A stretch of DNA of 64,000 nucleotides from Monarcha castaneiventris obscurior (lineage: Eukaryota; Chordata; Aves; Passeriformes; Monarchidae): assembly GCA_026261815.1 (NCBI GenBank), contig JAMPIT010000566.1:23275001-23339000 (forward strand), read 5' to 3'. A program made the translations under genes and the position numbers. The notes beneath the pieces are model-generated. The model saw only the letters and a program-made list of their open reading frames with translations. It was not told where the DNA came from and did not search any database. Positions 14,207 to 27,340 of this stretch are shown here, piece by piece. How positions within the stretch are numbered: position 1 is the stretch's first letter; every line of letters starts with the position of its first letter.

Positions 14207-14254
14207 GTGATAATAAAGGAAGTGATAATAAAGGAAGTGAATATAGTGAATATA
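14207..14254. repeat. Nested short tandem repeats (15 bp x2, then 9 bp x2)
   Basis: Two perfect copies of a 15-bp unit GTGATAATAAAGGAA (14207-14221, 14222-14236) run directly into two perfect copies of a 9-bp unit GTGAATATA (14237-14245, 14246-14254). Both units begin with GTGA, suggesting stepwise slippage from one seed. Confidence 0.95.
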
Positions 14255-17084
14255 CAGATAGTGTGAACCACACCCATGTATATTGAATCAGACTCACATG
14301 ACAGAGGACATACCTAGAAAATCAAGACACATGACCAAGGCAATAGGGAGGATAGGTAAAGGCAGAACTGAGGCCAGCTCCCTGCTTGATGGGCAGTGCT
14401 GCAGCTTCCCTCTGGTTTGTGTGGGAGGAAAGTTGGGAATTTCTGACTTAGAGAGCTCAAAGCCCACTAAGATGGACATGGAAAAGAAAAAACAGTCAAT
14501 TTTCTTTCTCTGGAAAACTTGCTAAAACCTCTTATAGCCATTTTGTCGCTGATTTTCTTTACCTCTGTTACTGATGAAAACAAGAACCTGGTTACTTTGC
14601 CAGTGTAGATTTTGGAGCCCTCAATGCATGTGCCTTTCTGGTCACCTAAAATGTTGTTGCAGTGTCTGGGTGTTTCTCTCAGGGAGCTGGTAAGCAATTG
14701 CTTCTGGTTTTTTGAATTCTTTTTAGATTATTTCTGAGAGCGCCATCTCTCCATGGTGCACAGCCTGAGTGTAGAAACTACAGCAGTTACAAATCACCTA
14801 ATAAAGTCTGAAGAGCACTCTGGGATACATTTGATAAGAGTGGGTGCATGAAGTGAAAGGCTGTTAATTGTGTGGCTGCCTGCCATGTGCAGTTAATCCC
14901 CAGCACAAAAGTGAAGCGAATTGTGCTCTATGAGCAGTTCCGATCCAGAAATAACCGTGAAGGGAAGAACAGAAGCTCAGGGCTACCTTTCGTCTCTGTG
15001 ATTTACACTGCCCACGAGGATAGCTCGCAATGTTGGCCATGTATTTTTCAGCTTGTTGCCAATCCTCATGCCATCATTGAATCTGATACTGAGGCTGGGA
15101 CTTTGTAATTCTATCCAGAATGGCACAGCTCTCCTGGTTCACTTTCCACAGCTCCTGCTTTCGTTTTTCTTCAACTAAACTAGAGGGGAAAACCATATAA
15201 GTAGAATCAAACTTCTTCACACTAGTTTGTGTTCCCACTCCTGGGAACCCAGAATGTGAAATTTGTCAATCTTCTGTTAGGGGGAATTTTGCCTGAAATT
15301 TTATACCTCCCCTACAGGGACTTGCTCCTTCTTGATTTGCATTAACTGGCCCTTGTAACCCAATCTTTTTCTCCTTCTTAAGAGGATAGACTTTGTTCAG
15401 TATCTTCCAAGCATGCCCCTGCCTATATGGAATTTTGGGACATTTTACAGGAGCAACAATTCTATAGCTTTATCTCAGATTAATGCCAGCCCTCCAGTCT
15501 TGGAATTGCAGTAGTGCAGTACGGTAGGTGAGGGCACGGCTGGTGTTTGAGGTGCTTAACCATTGATTTCAGTTGCTTTGGTTTTTAAGTTTCTTTTGTG
15601 TACAAATCTGGTATACTGAGTTGAGAAGCATGAAGATAGTAGAGATAAGCCTACTGCCTCAAATACCTTGGAAACTTTCTGTGATTTCGTAGACTGCAAT
15701 TTTCCAGGCAGCTGAGTTGGTCTCACAGCAGTCTCCTGCCACCAAAAAAGCAAAGGAGTTGCACTTTTCTTCCCCTTCTCATCTCCCCATTGCCCCCACT
15801 GTGTGGTCTTCTCCATCCCTTGCAACAGCCCTGGAATTCATGACTTTGCAGAAAGTGGCAGAAAAGCCATCAGGTGTGTTTGGTTTTGTTGGGTTAATTT
15901 TCTGCTGCTGTCACAAATTTAATTAGCTAATGGAGAGGTTTGGTGAAAACCACAGTTAATCCAAAGAAAAGAACAGGAGTTTGCCACTTGAATCATGAAC
16001 AGAGAGAAGGAATGCAAAGGAGCAGGATGCTCTGCTCCTTCCCTATCTTGTGGAATCACAGCTTCAGCAGTGGAATTAACTGATGCTTGTTGATGCCTGC
16101 ACAGATCTGGATATTATTCCCTAGTGACAAGCTCTAAGTGCTATAATGTGGATTTTCATGATGTGTCCATGACCAGCTCTGCTTCAGGTACGGGAACTGT
16201 GCAAATGTCAGAATATTTGTGACAGAGATGTGTAGTGAGCTCTACCCAGGCCATTTCACCTGAGCAGCGTTTGCTGTCTGGAGACACTAGGGTCTGGTGA
16301 GTAGCCAGTCTATCATGAAGTAGAGTGGCTGCAAATGAATCACATTTCACCACCATCACATAACAACCACCACCTGAGCTATACAAACGCTTCACTTCAA
16401 AAGCCTGTCCCTGTCATTGACTGGTTTGCTGTGCCCTATTTGGGATGTGAATTTCCTCCTGAATCAAAAATATTTGAGATGGTTTTCTCTGGTGATAATT
16501 CTTCAAGGCACATTTTGCTTGGTCTCCTTTGAGCAGTAAATTAAATTTTCACTTTTGCCTGCTTCCTGCTCCACTTTTAAAAAAAAATTTAATTCTATTT
16601 TTGCTCTGGCTTTATTTCATCTCTCAGCTTTGGGTCTCTCTTTTTCCGGTGGTGTCTGTAGGAAAAACTGGCAAAGTCAGCAACAATGACTCACTTAGCA
16701 GGATCAACAGCTTTGCTGAGACATAACAGGTTTGCTTCAATTATTTTCTTAAAGTAGGGCAATGTTTCCCCCTCTCTATTTTTTTTTCAGTCCCTCAGTT
16801 ATTAAACTGAAAAACTAATTTAAATCCATCTTCTCTTCAACAGTGTGGGAGGAAAATGACCTGGCATTAGATTTCATGTGACAGAACAAGCAAATGGCTT
16901 TCTGAAGTGTTGATTATACCTTAGGCTGCCTTTTAAATGTGTCCTCACAGAGCAGTTTATCCTTAGCTATGTTTGTTACCGGGAAGGAAACTTGATAACT
17001 ACATGAAAATAGTGCTGCTGATGTTACCTTTTGGCCTTATGGTCATTTTTGTTGTCAGTTTGTCCCTTTGTTTTCATGATGCAG

Positions 17085-17285
17085 GACATCTTCTCCAGCA
17101 GCAAACATTTGTCTCTTTCAGTGGCAGAAAGTTGGTCTTCTTCCAACTTTGTGTACAGAAGGGATGAAGAAATGAGTCGGTTTTGCAAAGGCATAACAAG
17201 CAGCAGTGATGTATCAGGGATACCCAATGGGGTGTTCAAAATTGCTGTCCCCTTCTCTACACAGAATGCAAAAGACACTGCTAAG
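17085..17285 (+). other. Candidate spliced exon of unknown transcript
   Basis: A pyrimidine-rich stretch ending TGATGCAG precedes 17085, and a near-consensus donor AAG|GTAAGC follows 17285. The 201-bp interval is an exact multiple of three and is open in the frame that starts at its first base. It encodes 67 residues (beginning DIFSSSKHLSLSVAES and ending STQNAKDTAK), so it would be a symmetric phase 0-0 exon. I do not recognise the peptide and there is no partner exon I can link to it. It may be a lncRNA exon, a lineage-specific coding exon, or chance. Confidence 0.25.
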
Positions 17286-17584
17286 GTAAGCTCTGTGCTA
17301 TTATTGAGAGAACCCTTTTTTCCACCATTTTCATGGTGACACAGGGAGAGAAAGCCCTTTGCAATGCTGTGAATCTGACCCTGAAACACTCTCCTGCAAC
17401 CACAGCCACAGCCTGCATGATTAGTGAATGCATTTCATCACTGTAAGCAGAATTTCTATGAATATTTGTTAATTTATTTTTCAGAATCATCATCGTAATT
17501 TTTGTCTCTAGCAGCCTTCATAGGCTCTTATCAAAAGCTAGGGTTCTTATGGACAGCATACAAGCACATGATGGGACTTGTCCA

Positions 17585-17700
17585 GACTTCTGTGAAGTCA
17601 ATGGGATTCTCTCCATTATCTTTGATGGGCTTTGGATCAAATGGAAACTTCTCCATTGACTTCAGTGAGATTTGGATTAAGTCCAGTTGCAGACCATTTT
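17585..17700. repeat. Ancient palindromic interspersed repeat fragment
   Basis: Two perfect 12-bp inverted arms, TGAAGTCAATGG (17593-17604) and CCATTGACTTCA (17653-17664), flank a 48-bp spacer. Sequence of the type 'GAAGTCAATGG...CCATTGACTTCAGTG...TTTGGAT' is familiar to me as the core of old palindromic, MITE-like repeats that are common in reptiles and birds. The exact family is not determinable here. Confidence 0.45.
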
Positions 17701-20700
17701 TGTCCGGGAGGGATTGCAGGCTGATGTAAGTAGAGAAGCAACAACTGGGTGTAATGAACAAATGGAGACAGATGTATAAGCTTGTTCTTTTCATCGTTAT
17801 CATGATTTTAAACCTTTTAAAATTTGATTTTAAAAAGGAAGGCATTAATAGTATCTATCTCTTAAGTTAACTGTGTCAACAGTGGATGAAAATTGAAATA
17901 GTGCAGTGGAAGAGAAAGAGTCTCTTTGGACATCCTGAGGCACTGTATAATTTGTAAAAAATGTTACCATATTGTTTTTTCAAAGAACACAGATCCATGC
18001 TTAAAGTGTGTTTGTGGAGATTGGGAAGGAATGGGGGAGAGGTGAAGAAAAAAACTTATTTATAAGATTATCTGAGGCCCAACAATGCCTTTTCTGAAGG
18101 AAAATTTGATTGAATTGAATTGAAGATAGCCAGAGAGAGGCAGGATGGAGGAAAGCAGGGAAAGCACAATTTTCGTAGCTGGACTTCAACATGTTCTCAA
18201 AAAGCTCTTGGAACAGAATTGCTGAAGGAATGGTCTTGTTATGGGCATACTAATTCAGTCTTTTCCTTTCTCATCCTTTCCTTCCCCATATTTGATCCTA
18301 GGCACTCTAAAGATATTTTAAGTCCTATACAAAACAAATAGTAAATCCTGCTCATCCAGATCTGACAGTTTGCAGTGGCTAATGTTACAGTAGCAGGATT
18401 CTGGAGGGAATCTAGTGCATCTGCCTTGTTTGCTGGACTTTGTAACCAAAGCAGGCCAGATAATGGTCACACTTTAGTATAAAGGTACCTAAAACTGGTG
18501 CATTAAGTCATCCCATCACCTAATAACCCTGAGGAGAATGGTTGTAAAGAAGAACTGGATACCAGAAGATTCCAAACAAATTTTTTCTCCCCTCTTTCTA
18601 TAGGAGTATGGAAAGGAGGAGGATGAGAAAGAACCAGTCTCACCTTGAGGTATCAGGACCTGTACTTGTAAGGAGCATGCCTAGGAGTAGTGGGTTCCTG
18701 TTAGTGTTTTTGGTGTTAACCTCTGTGTGTGTGGGGTTATGCAATGTTTCATTTTCAAATGAATTTGAGCAATTATTTTTACAGTAATGGGAAAAAAATT
18801 AACAGCAGCAATTGAACCCACATCCTAATATAGCATGTGAATTAATGCATGAAGAAGAAATGAATTGTTTTGCTAGTGAAGTGATTTTAAGGTGCCTGGG
18901 GATTATTATGTCACACAGTGAGATGATAAACAATTTTAAGGAAATTAATTCTGAAGTCCTTATATGGGTTACATTCCCATTGCCTGAGGGGCTCTGTGTT
19001 GGAAATTAAGTCTTTGACGGGGTTTAGCTGCATGTATTTTCTACTTTGCTCACATTTAGTGGTGTGGTTTTTTCCTTTTTTTTTTTTTTTTAATTGTTGT
19101 TGTTTCCTTTTAGTGAGCAGAGATTTGATTGAGCTAACAATTTTTTTTCCACTCTCATCCTTTAATAAAAATTTGTCTCTTGGGAGCAGTAAGATTTTGA
19201 AGGATAACTGCCATTCAAGGCTACCGATTGTTATTTCTTGTGCTTTGAATATGTTAACATCCTATTATTCAGTTCTTTGCTCTGCATCTTGGTGATTGTG
19301 CTATTCTTGTTATTTGCAATGTTATTTTCATGGCTGTGCAGAAGTACATCTTAGGAGGCTATTTGAACACTTCAGCACTTGTTAATCTGAAACACTCTAA
19401 TTTCATCAATGATTATAAAGATAAAATAAGTTATTTAATGTTGCTGGGAATGTGCTATTCATGGATCCTGATAGTCCTGTTGTAACAATCACTTCACTTA
19501 GGGGAAAAAAAAGGCCCTGAAATTGTGACCATCTGGTCGGCTCTTTGTTTCCTTTGAGGGGAGATGTGAAGGCCCAGTGAAATAGCCAATACTATACCTT
19601 CAGCTTCCCTAGATTCTGATGGAGGTGCCCATATTTTGGTGGGGCACATGTGTCCACTAATGGTTTTGCTGTCTGGATCTGCAGCAGAAATGAATTGCTT
19701 ATCCTTTTTCCTTGGAAATACCCCTGCATGTCATTACAAAAGATCTTTTAATTCCTGTGCTCTGTTTTGTTAGCCAGCAGTAACACTGTTAAACATATGA
19801 TTCATTGTATCAGCAAAGCCAGACTTGCCCAAAAGAGTAGTGGAAAACGAAAACGTTAAAGAAAGTTGTTCTGAAGTCTGATGGAGAGGCAAAGTCTTCT
19901 TTATGTTGGAAAAATGTAGAAAATGCATACAGTCTGGTTACAGTTGTGTTGATGTTATGCTACAGAAATGGCTGTCTAAGAGAAGGCAGGCATTTTTTTA
20001 TTCGGCATCCAGTAGAAATAAAAAGACTAATGTAAGAAAGCACTAGGTACTCCTAAGTCAGGTCTTCCAAAAGGATACATATTTAGGATGCTGCCAGAGG
20101 GGTAAGAATACTGGGAAAGGACTTGTGTTGAAAGTATTCCCAGGTCTCTCCTTATTAGTGTTTTAGAACAACCATTAAGAGCTCGTTGTGGATCTAATAA
20201 TTCTAATGGAGTTGGTAGTTCAGTGGCATAATAGTATTTATCTCCATCTGACCTAAATACCTGCGCAACATATGAGAGAGAAGAATAATCTGTGAGCTGT
20301 GTTGGACTAAGTAAACGCCATGGAAGAAAAGCTGGTAACAGAGTGAGACAGGATTAAAAGGGGAGACCACTTTCTCTCATAGTGGCCTTCTGCAGGGAGA
20401 GACACTGCATCAGTTGAAGCAATGATACCATGATTTTTGTCATTAAATACTTTCTCCCTCTCTCACAACTTACACATGACCTGTTCCAACTCAGGCAGAC
20501 TCAGTGATATGGAAAGAAGAGAGAAATACTTGCTATTTAAAAAATAAGAGACTGACAAGTAAATGCAGCAAGCACATCACCAACACAAACCCCTCAGTGT
20601 AGGACATGACCAAAGCACTGCTTGAATGCAACAGAAGTCTTCCATGTCTCTTTCTGAAGCACCTTTGTGAAGAGTCAAAGACCAGGCTTGAATCCCTGAT

Positions 20701-22512
20701 AGCAGACTTGTCATACATCCTATCAGGACAGGTTCCTTGCTTTTAGAACAGAGTGAATAATTTACAGCATTGGCTGGGATAATGTTCAGCAGTTTCTAAC
20801 TTTGAAACTTGCTTGAGCTGCTTGGCTTCCTGTGAAAAGATTCAGCTGCTTTTTTTGTGGCAGTCATCTCAGAGGAGGTGGGATCCCAGAAGGAAACTGC
20901 TCTCAACTCCAACTGTTTTCAGGGGATGATGACAGGGCTCATCTGCATCCTTTCTAGATCCCATCAGGTGATTTTTACTGGATAGCAAAACTAAACTTGG
21001 CAAATCTGTGGGAGTTTTGGCTTCTGCTATCTCCTCTGGTTCTTCAGGTGCCTTTAATTAGCATACTATTAAGTTATTTTAAAAATAACTTTAAGAAGAC
21101 ATGTAATTTGTAAAAGAGGATTGTTACTGTACCAGTCAGTACAAATCACCAGTGCAAAGGATAAAATGTGATGTTTATGCAAACTCTGATATTAATTTGT
21201 AGATACGCAAACTGTTTCAAACTTGAAACAACAGAAGGTGGTTTTAGAAACCAGATTTCTTCTTTAGAATTCATATCAATATAATTTCATTTTCTGTAAA
21301 ATGTTGTGAAAAAATTCTGTCTCATTCTTATATGCACGACAGTAAAAGGTAAACCCTGGCATTTATAAGCCCACCCTTATCTCTGTTGCAGCACTTTACA
21401 GAGATGGTTTTGGAACCATTTTATATTTAATTATATGCAGAATGTTGCAGAGAGGAGATGTAACTTTTGATATTTTTTTCCCTGTTCCTTTCTTCTATTA
21501 AGAAAATAGCAAAATTATTCAGACTGGATGCATTTGCTCTTGTGTTCATCAAAACATGCTGACATTTTTTTGTACCTTTGCATCACTGAGAAAATGATAA
21601 CTTCTCCCTAAACATTGCCATCTTTTTAGTGGTCTTCTCTGAGAAGTGTACCTTGTTTTCTTCCTTGCTTCCTATTTTTCCCTTTTCTTTCCTGCTCCAA
21701 TTCATTTTCTTTTTTGTGAGGTTCTTCAATGCAAAGCTTTCACATCACCAAGCAGAGATCCTTATGTTTCCTCAGAGTGATTTCTGTCTCTCTTGGTAGA
21801 TCAAAAGTCCAGGCCCCAGGTACCACAGCTGCAGGTACCTCTGCTCTGGTAGCTGATGTTTGCTGCACCAAGCCTGTGTTTGTGCCAGGAGGAGGCACGG
21901 TGAATTTTCTGGGAAACCAGCATGGGAATTTAGAAGCACCAGCATGACAACACAGGGGCACTTGAACAGGCCACTCTTTGGTCACCAGAGACCTTGTTAA
22001 TCTCTGCTTGATGCGAACCACACAATAAGAAACTTTCTAAGCCATCCTTTGCTCAACATGTTAGTTATTCTTTCTCTTTGCTTCCACTCAGAAATTAATA
22101 CTTGTGTTTAATCCAAGAGCAATTGAGTCATGGGAAATATTTTGTTCTCTATAAATACATTTCTTCGCTATATATCATGGTGATCTCTAACCTCTATTCT
22201 TGGCCCTTCATGCATATATGAAGTACATATATGTACATACAGAGAAGCTCTGTACACTGAACAAAGGGGAGTTCTGTATGGACACTGGATGCCAAGAGTA
22301 TTCAGCTACACTAGTATCAGTTCCCTGCTTTAAAAGAGCCACTGCTTAAATAGCCATGCTTAAAAACAGTAGTGAGCCTCTTGAGGTTAATTCATACAGA
22401 AAGAAACTCATTTATTTCAATATTGTGAATTTAGTTAGAAACATATGTCAAATTCAATTCTCTACCTCATCTTTAGCTTTTTTCCACCTGCAAGTCAAAT
22501 TAGGGGAACAAT

Positions 22513-22532
22513 GGAAGGAAGGAAGGAAGGAA
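22513..22532. repeat. (GGAA)n microsatellite
   Basis: Five tandem GGAA units. GGAA is also the core ETS-factor motif, but nothing else here indicates regulation. Confidence 0.9.
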
Positions 22533-23422
22533 GATATTTTTACACAGCTAATGAAGCAGATTCAGTCTGGAAATAATGAAGAACTATTTCTTTGTATTAA
22601 AGCTAATTGTATTGTGATACAATCTTCCTAAGGTAGCAATAGAGTTGAATCATCAGTGATGGTATTCGCTGCTTACAGATTTTGAAGAGGGCACAGTCCT
22701 GCATTATTACTGATTTGGAGAAAATGATTAACCAAATCTTTTTCTCTTCTAAATTTGGTGAAAATCATTATGATGCCCTAAATGGACACAAAAGCTATAC
22801 ATACATTTTCTGGATATTCTCAAAACATGTCTCTTGTACCTTATTTCTCATCAGTAGCTTTCACAATGCATTAAGAATGAATAGAGAGATGCTGTAGTCC
22901 TTTTGGGTAAGCATAATTTTTGATGAAGAATTAAAGAACATGCTCTTTATCAAACAGTTGTACCCACCCTTTTCCTTGTGTTCTTCATACTTTGCTTTGT
23001 CCCATTTTAGCTGAAAGAGTTGTTGCCACATGGTAGAATTGACAGGTAGACTTGATACATCTTCCACAAAATAAAGCATCTCTGAAACTGGGCTCTTTCT
23101 TTAAAAAAAAAAAAGAAAAAGTGTGAGTAACACCAGTCTGAGTCTTTTCTAAAGCAAAGCCCTGGAGACTTGTGGTGTGCTTGTAGCCAGTCACGTGGGG
23201 GTTGTCATGGCATCGCTGCACAGAAAAGGAATGAGTAGCTGGTGGTAGCATTTCAAACAATACTTTTAACAAATAGAAAACAAGAACTGAATGTTATAGC
23301 AAAGAGTATTTTATTAATATAAAAAATAGATTACCAGTTGTACTTTACAAACCAGCTCTGCTTCACACTGGTGAAGGAAAGAGTGGTGTAAGCCATTAAT
23401 GAGATACATGGCATCTTATTAA

Positions 23423-23487
23423 GGGGGGTTGGAACTAGGCAACATTTAAGGTCCCTTCCAATCCAAACCAATCTATGATTCTACGAA
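23423..23487 (+). mobile_element. CR1 LINE 3' terminal fragment
   Basis: A roughly 65-bp piece with 'ggggttggaact', 'aaggtcccttccaatccaaacc' (in part) and a terminal 'ctatgattcta' matches the extreme 3' end of avian CR1 in sense orientation. Only the tail is retained. Confidence 0.8.
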
Positions 23488-26005
23488 TAATTCATACAAA
23501 TATGTAAAGGACTGCATAATGGGCTATATTTACTGAGTCTTGAATTGAATGACACACCTCAGTAATGCTCTGGACAAGCCCACAGTGTCATCTTTTGTTC
23601 TGCAATAAATTTTTTAAAACATTTATTTAATTGATTAAAAATGCACTTTTCAAAAGCCAGGGCAAATGTGTTCACACTAAAATAGTTCTGGGGTTTAATA
23701 GCCTTTTCACCTTTCTTTATCTGCTTTACATCTGACAGCTGAGAAAAGCACACAGGCTTCCAAAAGCCATTTACTAAGTTGACTACTGGTTCTCATGCAG
23801 GACCACTTTGAATTTCATTTAGGCAATATTTGGCAGAAAAGTGAATGGGCAAAGACGTTTCCTCACATCTTCTCAAAAATAGAAAAGGTTCTTCTGCTCA
23901 TTCAAGGTCAGCTTGGCCTCCTCCAAAGATGACTTTGAGCTGACACAGATCATTTGATGTATATCCTCATGGTGTGAAGCACCCTGAAGCTAGGTCTGGC
24001 AGACTGCTGAAGAAGTTTCATTTTGGTTCATGCATTTTCTTTATAAGGTCCTTAGTTCCTAAGGAGAAGACTTGAATTACAACTTGCAGATGCCATGGGT
24101 CTTTTAAAACAGGTAGAATAATGCACATTATATAAGAGTACTGGGACATAGGGAGGGAACCTGTGGCAGAGGGTACCAAAATTCACTAACCAGAACTGGT
24201 CTGTTCAAGGATGAGCCAGGGGATATTCCTTTTTACTACAAAGCTGTTTGTGCAGGTTGATCTTACGCAGTGTTTCATGTGGATTCAACAACACATCTAT
24301 CACACAACTACCCAACACAGAATTAGGGCCAGTGCTCCTTTTAATATGTATCTTGATTACTTTTTTCATTTCAGTGGTTGTAGTAAGGTTGATTATAGGC
24401 ATTAGTGATTTTTATTGGTGTGAAATGGAGTTTAAACAGCAGAAGCAGACATATAATTAAAATCGTGATACCTACTAATTTTGAGTTGTAAGGCAAATAC
24501 TCTTATTTTCAGACAAATGATGGAAGGAAATGAAGAGTGGTTTTTTTCAGCTGTTTGTGTTCTTAATTTCTTGTTAATATAAAAGAAACGTGGAGAGTGT
24601 CAGTCAAAATAATAAAGAGTACAGAGTTGAAGTGCATTTTTTCAAGTACCTATATAAAACTGAACCGTGCACATAACACAATTGTATTTTGCTCTTGAAC
24701 AAGTAAAACTGCTTAGCAGGGTCTTGGCCTTGGTCTTTTAAATGCTATGTGTTTAATGATCTGTTATGGACTGATCTGAAGGACATCATTACCTTTTTGC
24801 TGATTTTGATTAAGCCCTTAAAATATAAGAAAAACACTGACTCTTACATTGATGGAAACATGGCCCAGTAAGAAATTGAAATCACCTGGCATGGGTTCCC
24901 AGCTGTTTCTGAATTAAATTCTGTGACGGGAAGTGACTTTAAACTTCCTCCTTGGTTGCCTCTTTCTACCCTCAGAAACTGTACATTCTATGTACAGAAA
25001 CATACATATGCATTTGAAACTGGGTTCTGGGTGGATTTTGTTATTGCTGGGTTTTGTTTTATTTTGACTTAAGGAAAGAAAAACTCAGCAGTTTCAATGG
25101 TTGTCTTCATGTTGAGCTACCTAAGGTCCAGAAGATGGTAACAAGAAGACAGGGATAATAGGTCCTACCTCTAGTTCTAATTTTACTTCTAAACTCAGAG
25201 CTACAGCAGAGAATTCTTTAGACTGGTGCTTCACTGCTTAGTCAAAGCAATCTTCTGAAGCATCCTTTAAAAGCTGCAGACTGAACTTGCATGTAATTTC
25301 TTAATAGCAAAAGGTACTTGATAAAGAACAGATGAGAAATGAGTAGATAATAAACGTAAGAATATTTTTATTTTTGCAAAAAATGCATTTTCCACAACGT
25401 ATTAACACACAAATACATTTAGCTTTCACACACAGCAGAGAGAATTGTGTTTTCTGCAGCATAGGAGCAAGGAAGTCAATACCAGAACCAGTTAATCTTG
25501 GAGTGTGCTCAGCTTCTCATTGGAGATCTCAGCACCCTATGGCTCCCATAGGTTTCTGGGTTTGTTTTTTAATCTCTCTTTTGTTTTGGTCTGATTTTTA
25601 AGCAAACGTGTGCGTACAATATATAGGGCTGTAAGCTCTGCAGTTGGTATTTGAGCTAGGAATTTGATTCTTGAGTTACTTCCCACTATGTTGCAAATTA
25701 GTGAGTCTCTGCTGTTTCCTCTCCCACCCCCTTTGCCAGCAGAAGAGCTTGGCTGGCTCAGGAACTGGCTACAGCAGTAAGGTACAGTTGCAGAATAAAT
25801 TTTTAAAAATGCTTCTGCTGCCATTGCACAACCCATTGAGATGGTATTTTTGAAGGTACTGTTGCTCACCATGACCAGAAATGCCTTTTCCCTTTTTTCA
25901 CTTGCTGTGAACTTTGTATATTTAGTAAGAAAGTGAAATATGGTGAGTGTACATTTTCTAAGGCTTTAAAGATTTTCTGTATATATGAAGAGGAAAATAT
26001 GTCCT

Positions 26006-26051
26006 GGGGGTTTTTGTTTTTGTTGGGTTTTTTTGTTGTTTTTGTTGTTGA
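26006..26051. repeat. T/G-rich simple sequence
   Basis: Imperfect (GTTTT)n and (GTT)n low-complexity tract. Confidence 0.9.
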
Positions 26052-27280
26052 CAGCTTTCCTGGCTATTTTAAAGTTGTGACAATTTCTTACTTTATTCTA
26101 TGAAGTTTTAAGCTGACTGACTTTGAACATATGCACAGACTGAATCACAGGATGGCAGCCACTTGTGGGTGTGTTTGAGGATCAAGCCCAGTCTCCCTTG
26201 TTCACTGGCTATCCCTGGATGTGTGTTTCAAGATGCTGTGAGAAGCCAAAGTATTGTTTGGTCAGTTCAGTGTGTTACGTGATAGGACCCCACGCTGTGA
26301 CTTTGCCCCTGCAAGCACATCCCCTTATCAGATAACTCACAAGCAAATGACCCGACTGAGTAGTTAAAGAGTCCATCTGTACTCAGGGGGATAAAAAAGT
26401 AACTGGAAGCCGTGCTGGGATGAGTGGGATGTGCTCTGTGTGTGCATGCAGCATACCTAGGGGCTTCCATCTCAGGGCTGCCTGCAGTCAGGCCAAGGAT
26501 GTCCTCATGTATGTGTGTAAGTGAAGCCTCCCTGGCATGGCTAAAGTGCTTGCAGTGCTGAGTGGTGCAGAGGAAGGGGACTTGAGGGCTCTGGCTCCCA
26601 CTGCAGTACAAAAGGAGATTGACCAGATGCTTCCTTTAGACTTGACCCCTTCTGGAAGTTTTGAGCAAGAATTAATTTTTGGCTGGGTGAAAAAAAAGAG
26701 GTTGTTTCCCACTTATTGTCTGAGAAATTGAGAGAAGGGAAAGGGGGTGGGAAGAGAGGAAGAGGAAGGGAAAGACATTTCTATAATCACACAGAGGTCT
26801 GTTTATCTATATGTATTTATATCTATATACACAATTTTAAATCTTTTGGACTATGTTTACTAAAATTCACAATTTCCTTGATCTACAGAAAAATTGCCAA
26901 GAAGCACTGACAGGTAATGTTCCTCAGTGGTTTTAACGTGGGAGGAGGACACAGAGGGAGAGGACAGGGCAGGACATGAGTGTTGAGCAATTGACTGAGC
27001 TCCTGCAGTGAGGTCTGTATGCTTGTGCAGCAGTCCTTAGCTTTCTGGGGATGGCTGGTCTCACTGCATGAACAAATGACACATAGCACTTACACAGAGA
27101 TAAGGCCAGGGCCCTGTCCCCCACCTTTGCCTGAGCAGGGGAGCACTTTCTGGGTAGTAACTTCCCTGTCCTGGTGCTGACCATGGAGAAGGCACCTGGG
27201 TGGGGCATGCTCTTGCTGCTGACCAGCTGGTCCGTAGCCAGAGGCCATCATGTGTGGGGACAGAGGGCTGGTGAATTGTC

Positions 27281-27340
27281 CTGGCAGCTCCATGTGCTCC
27301 CTGGCAGCCCCATGTGCTCCCTGGCAGCCCCAGACGCCCC
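27281..27340. repeat. 20-bp minisatellite, three copies
   Basis: Three consecutive 20-bp units begin CTGGCAGC (27281-27300, 27301-27320, 27321-27340). The first two differ at one base (CTCCATG versus CCCCATG) and the third diverges in its second half. In the local + frame this repeats a peptide, but the surrounding frame is not recognised as a gene. Confidence 0.9.

Larger units (their letters stand above)
9334..17084. other. Intergenic DNA; small repeats only
   Basis: Mostly AT-rich sequence without a recognisable gene. It holds a 23-base poly-A tract (10103-10125) and a nested tandem repeat at 14207-14254. The longest frame is 151 codons on the minus strand (10805-11260). It overlaps open frames on the opposite strand and resembles no known protein, so I treat it as chance. 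Confidence 0.55.
17286..23422. other. Intergenic DNA; one old palindromic repeat, otherwise no gene seen
   Basis: AT-rich sequence with scattered short frames. The only recognisable elements are the palindromic repeat near 17.6 kb and a (GGAA)n run at 22513-22532. No CpG island or RNA gene was seen. Confidence 0.55.

Noticed and set aside
20280..20330. Possible CR1 tail ('gttggactaagtaaacgcc')
   Set aside because: Only a short partial resemblance to the CR1 3' motif, without the octamer end or other CR1 blocks.
22217..22236. Palindrome GTACATATATGTAC
   Set aside because: Short, AT-rich self-complementary sequence of a kind expected by chance.
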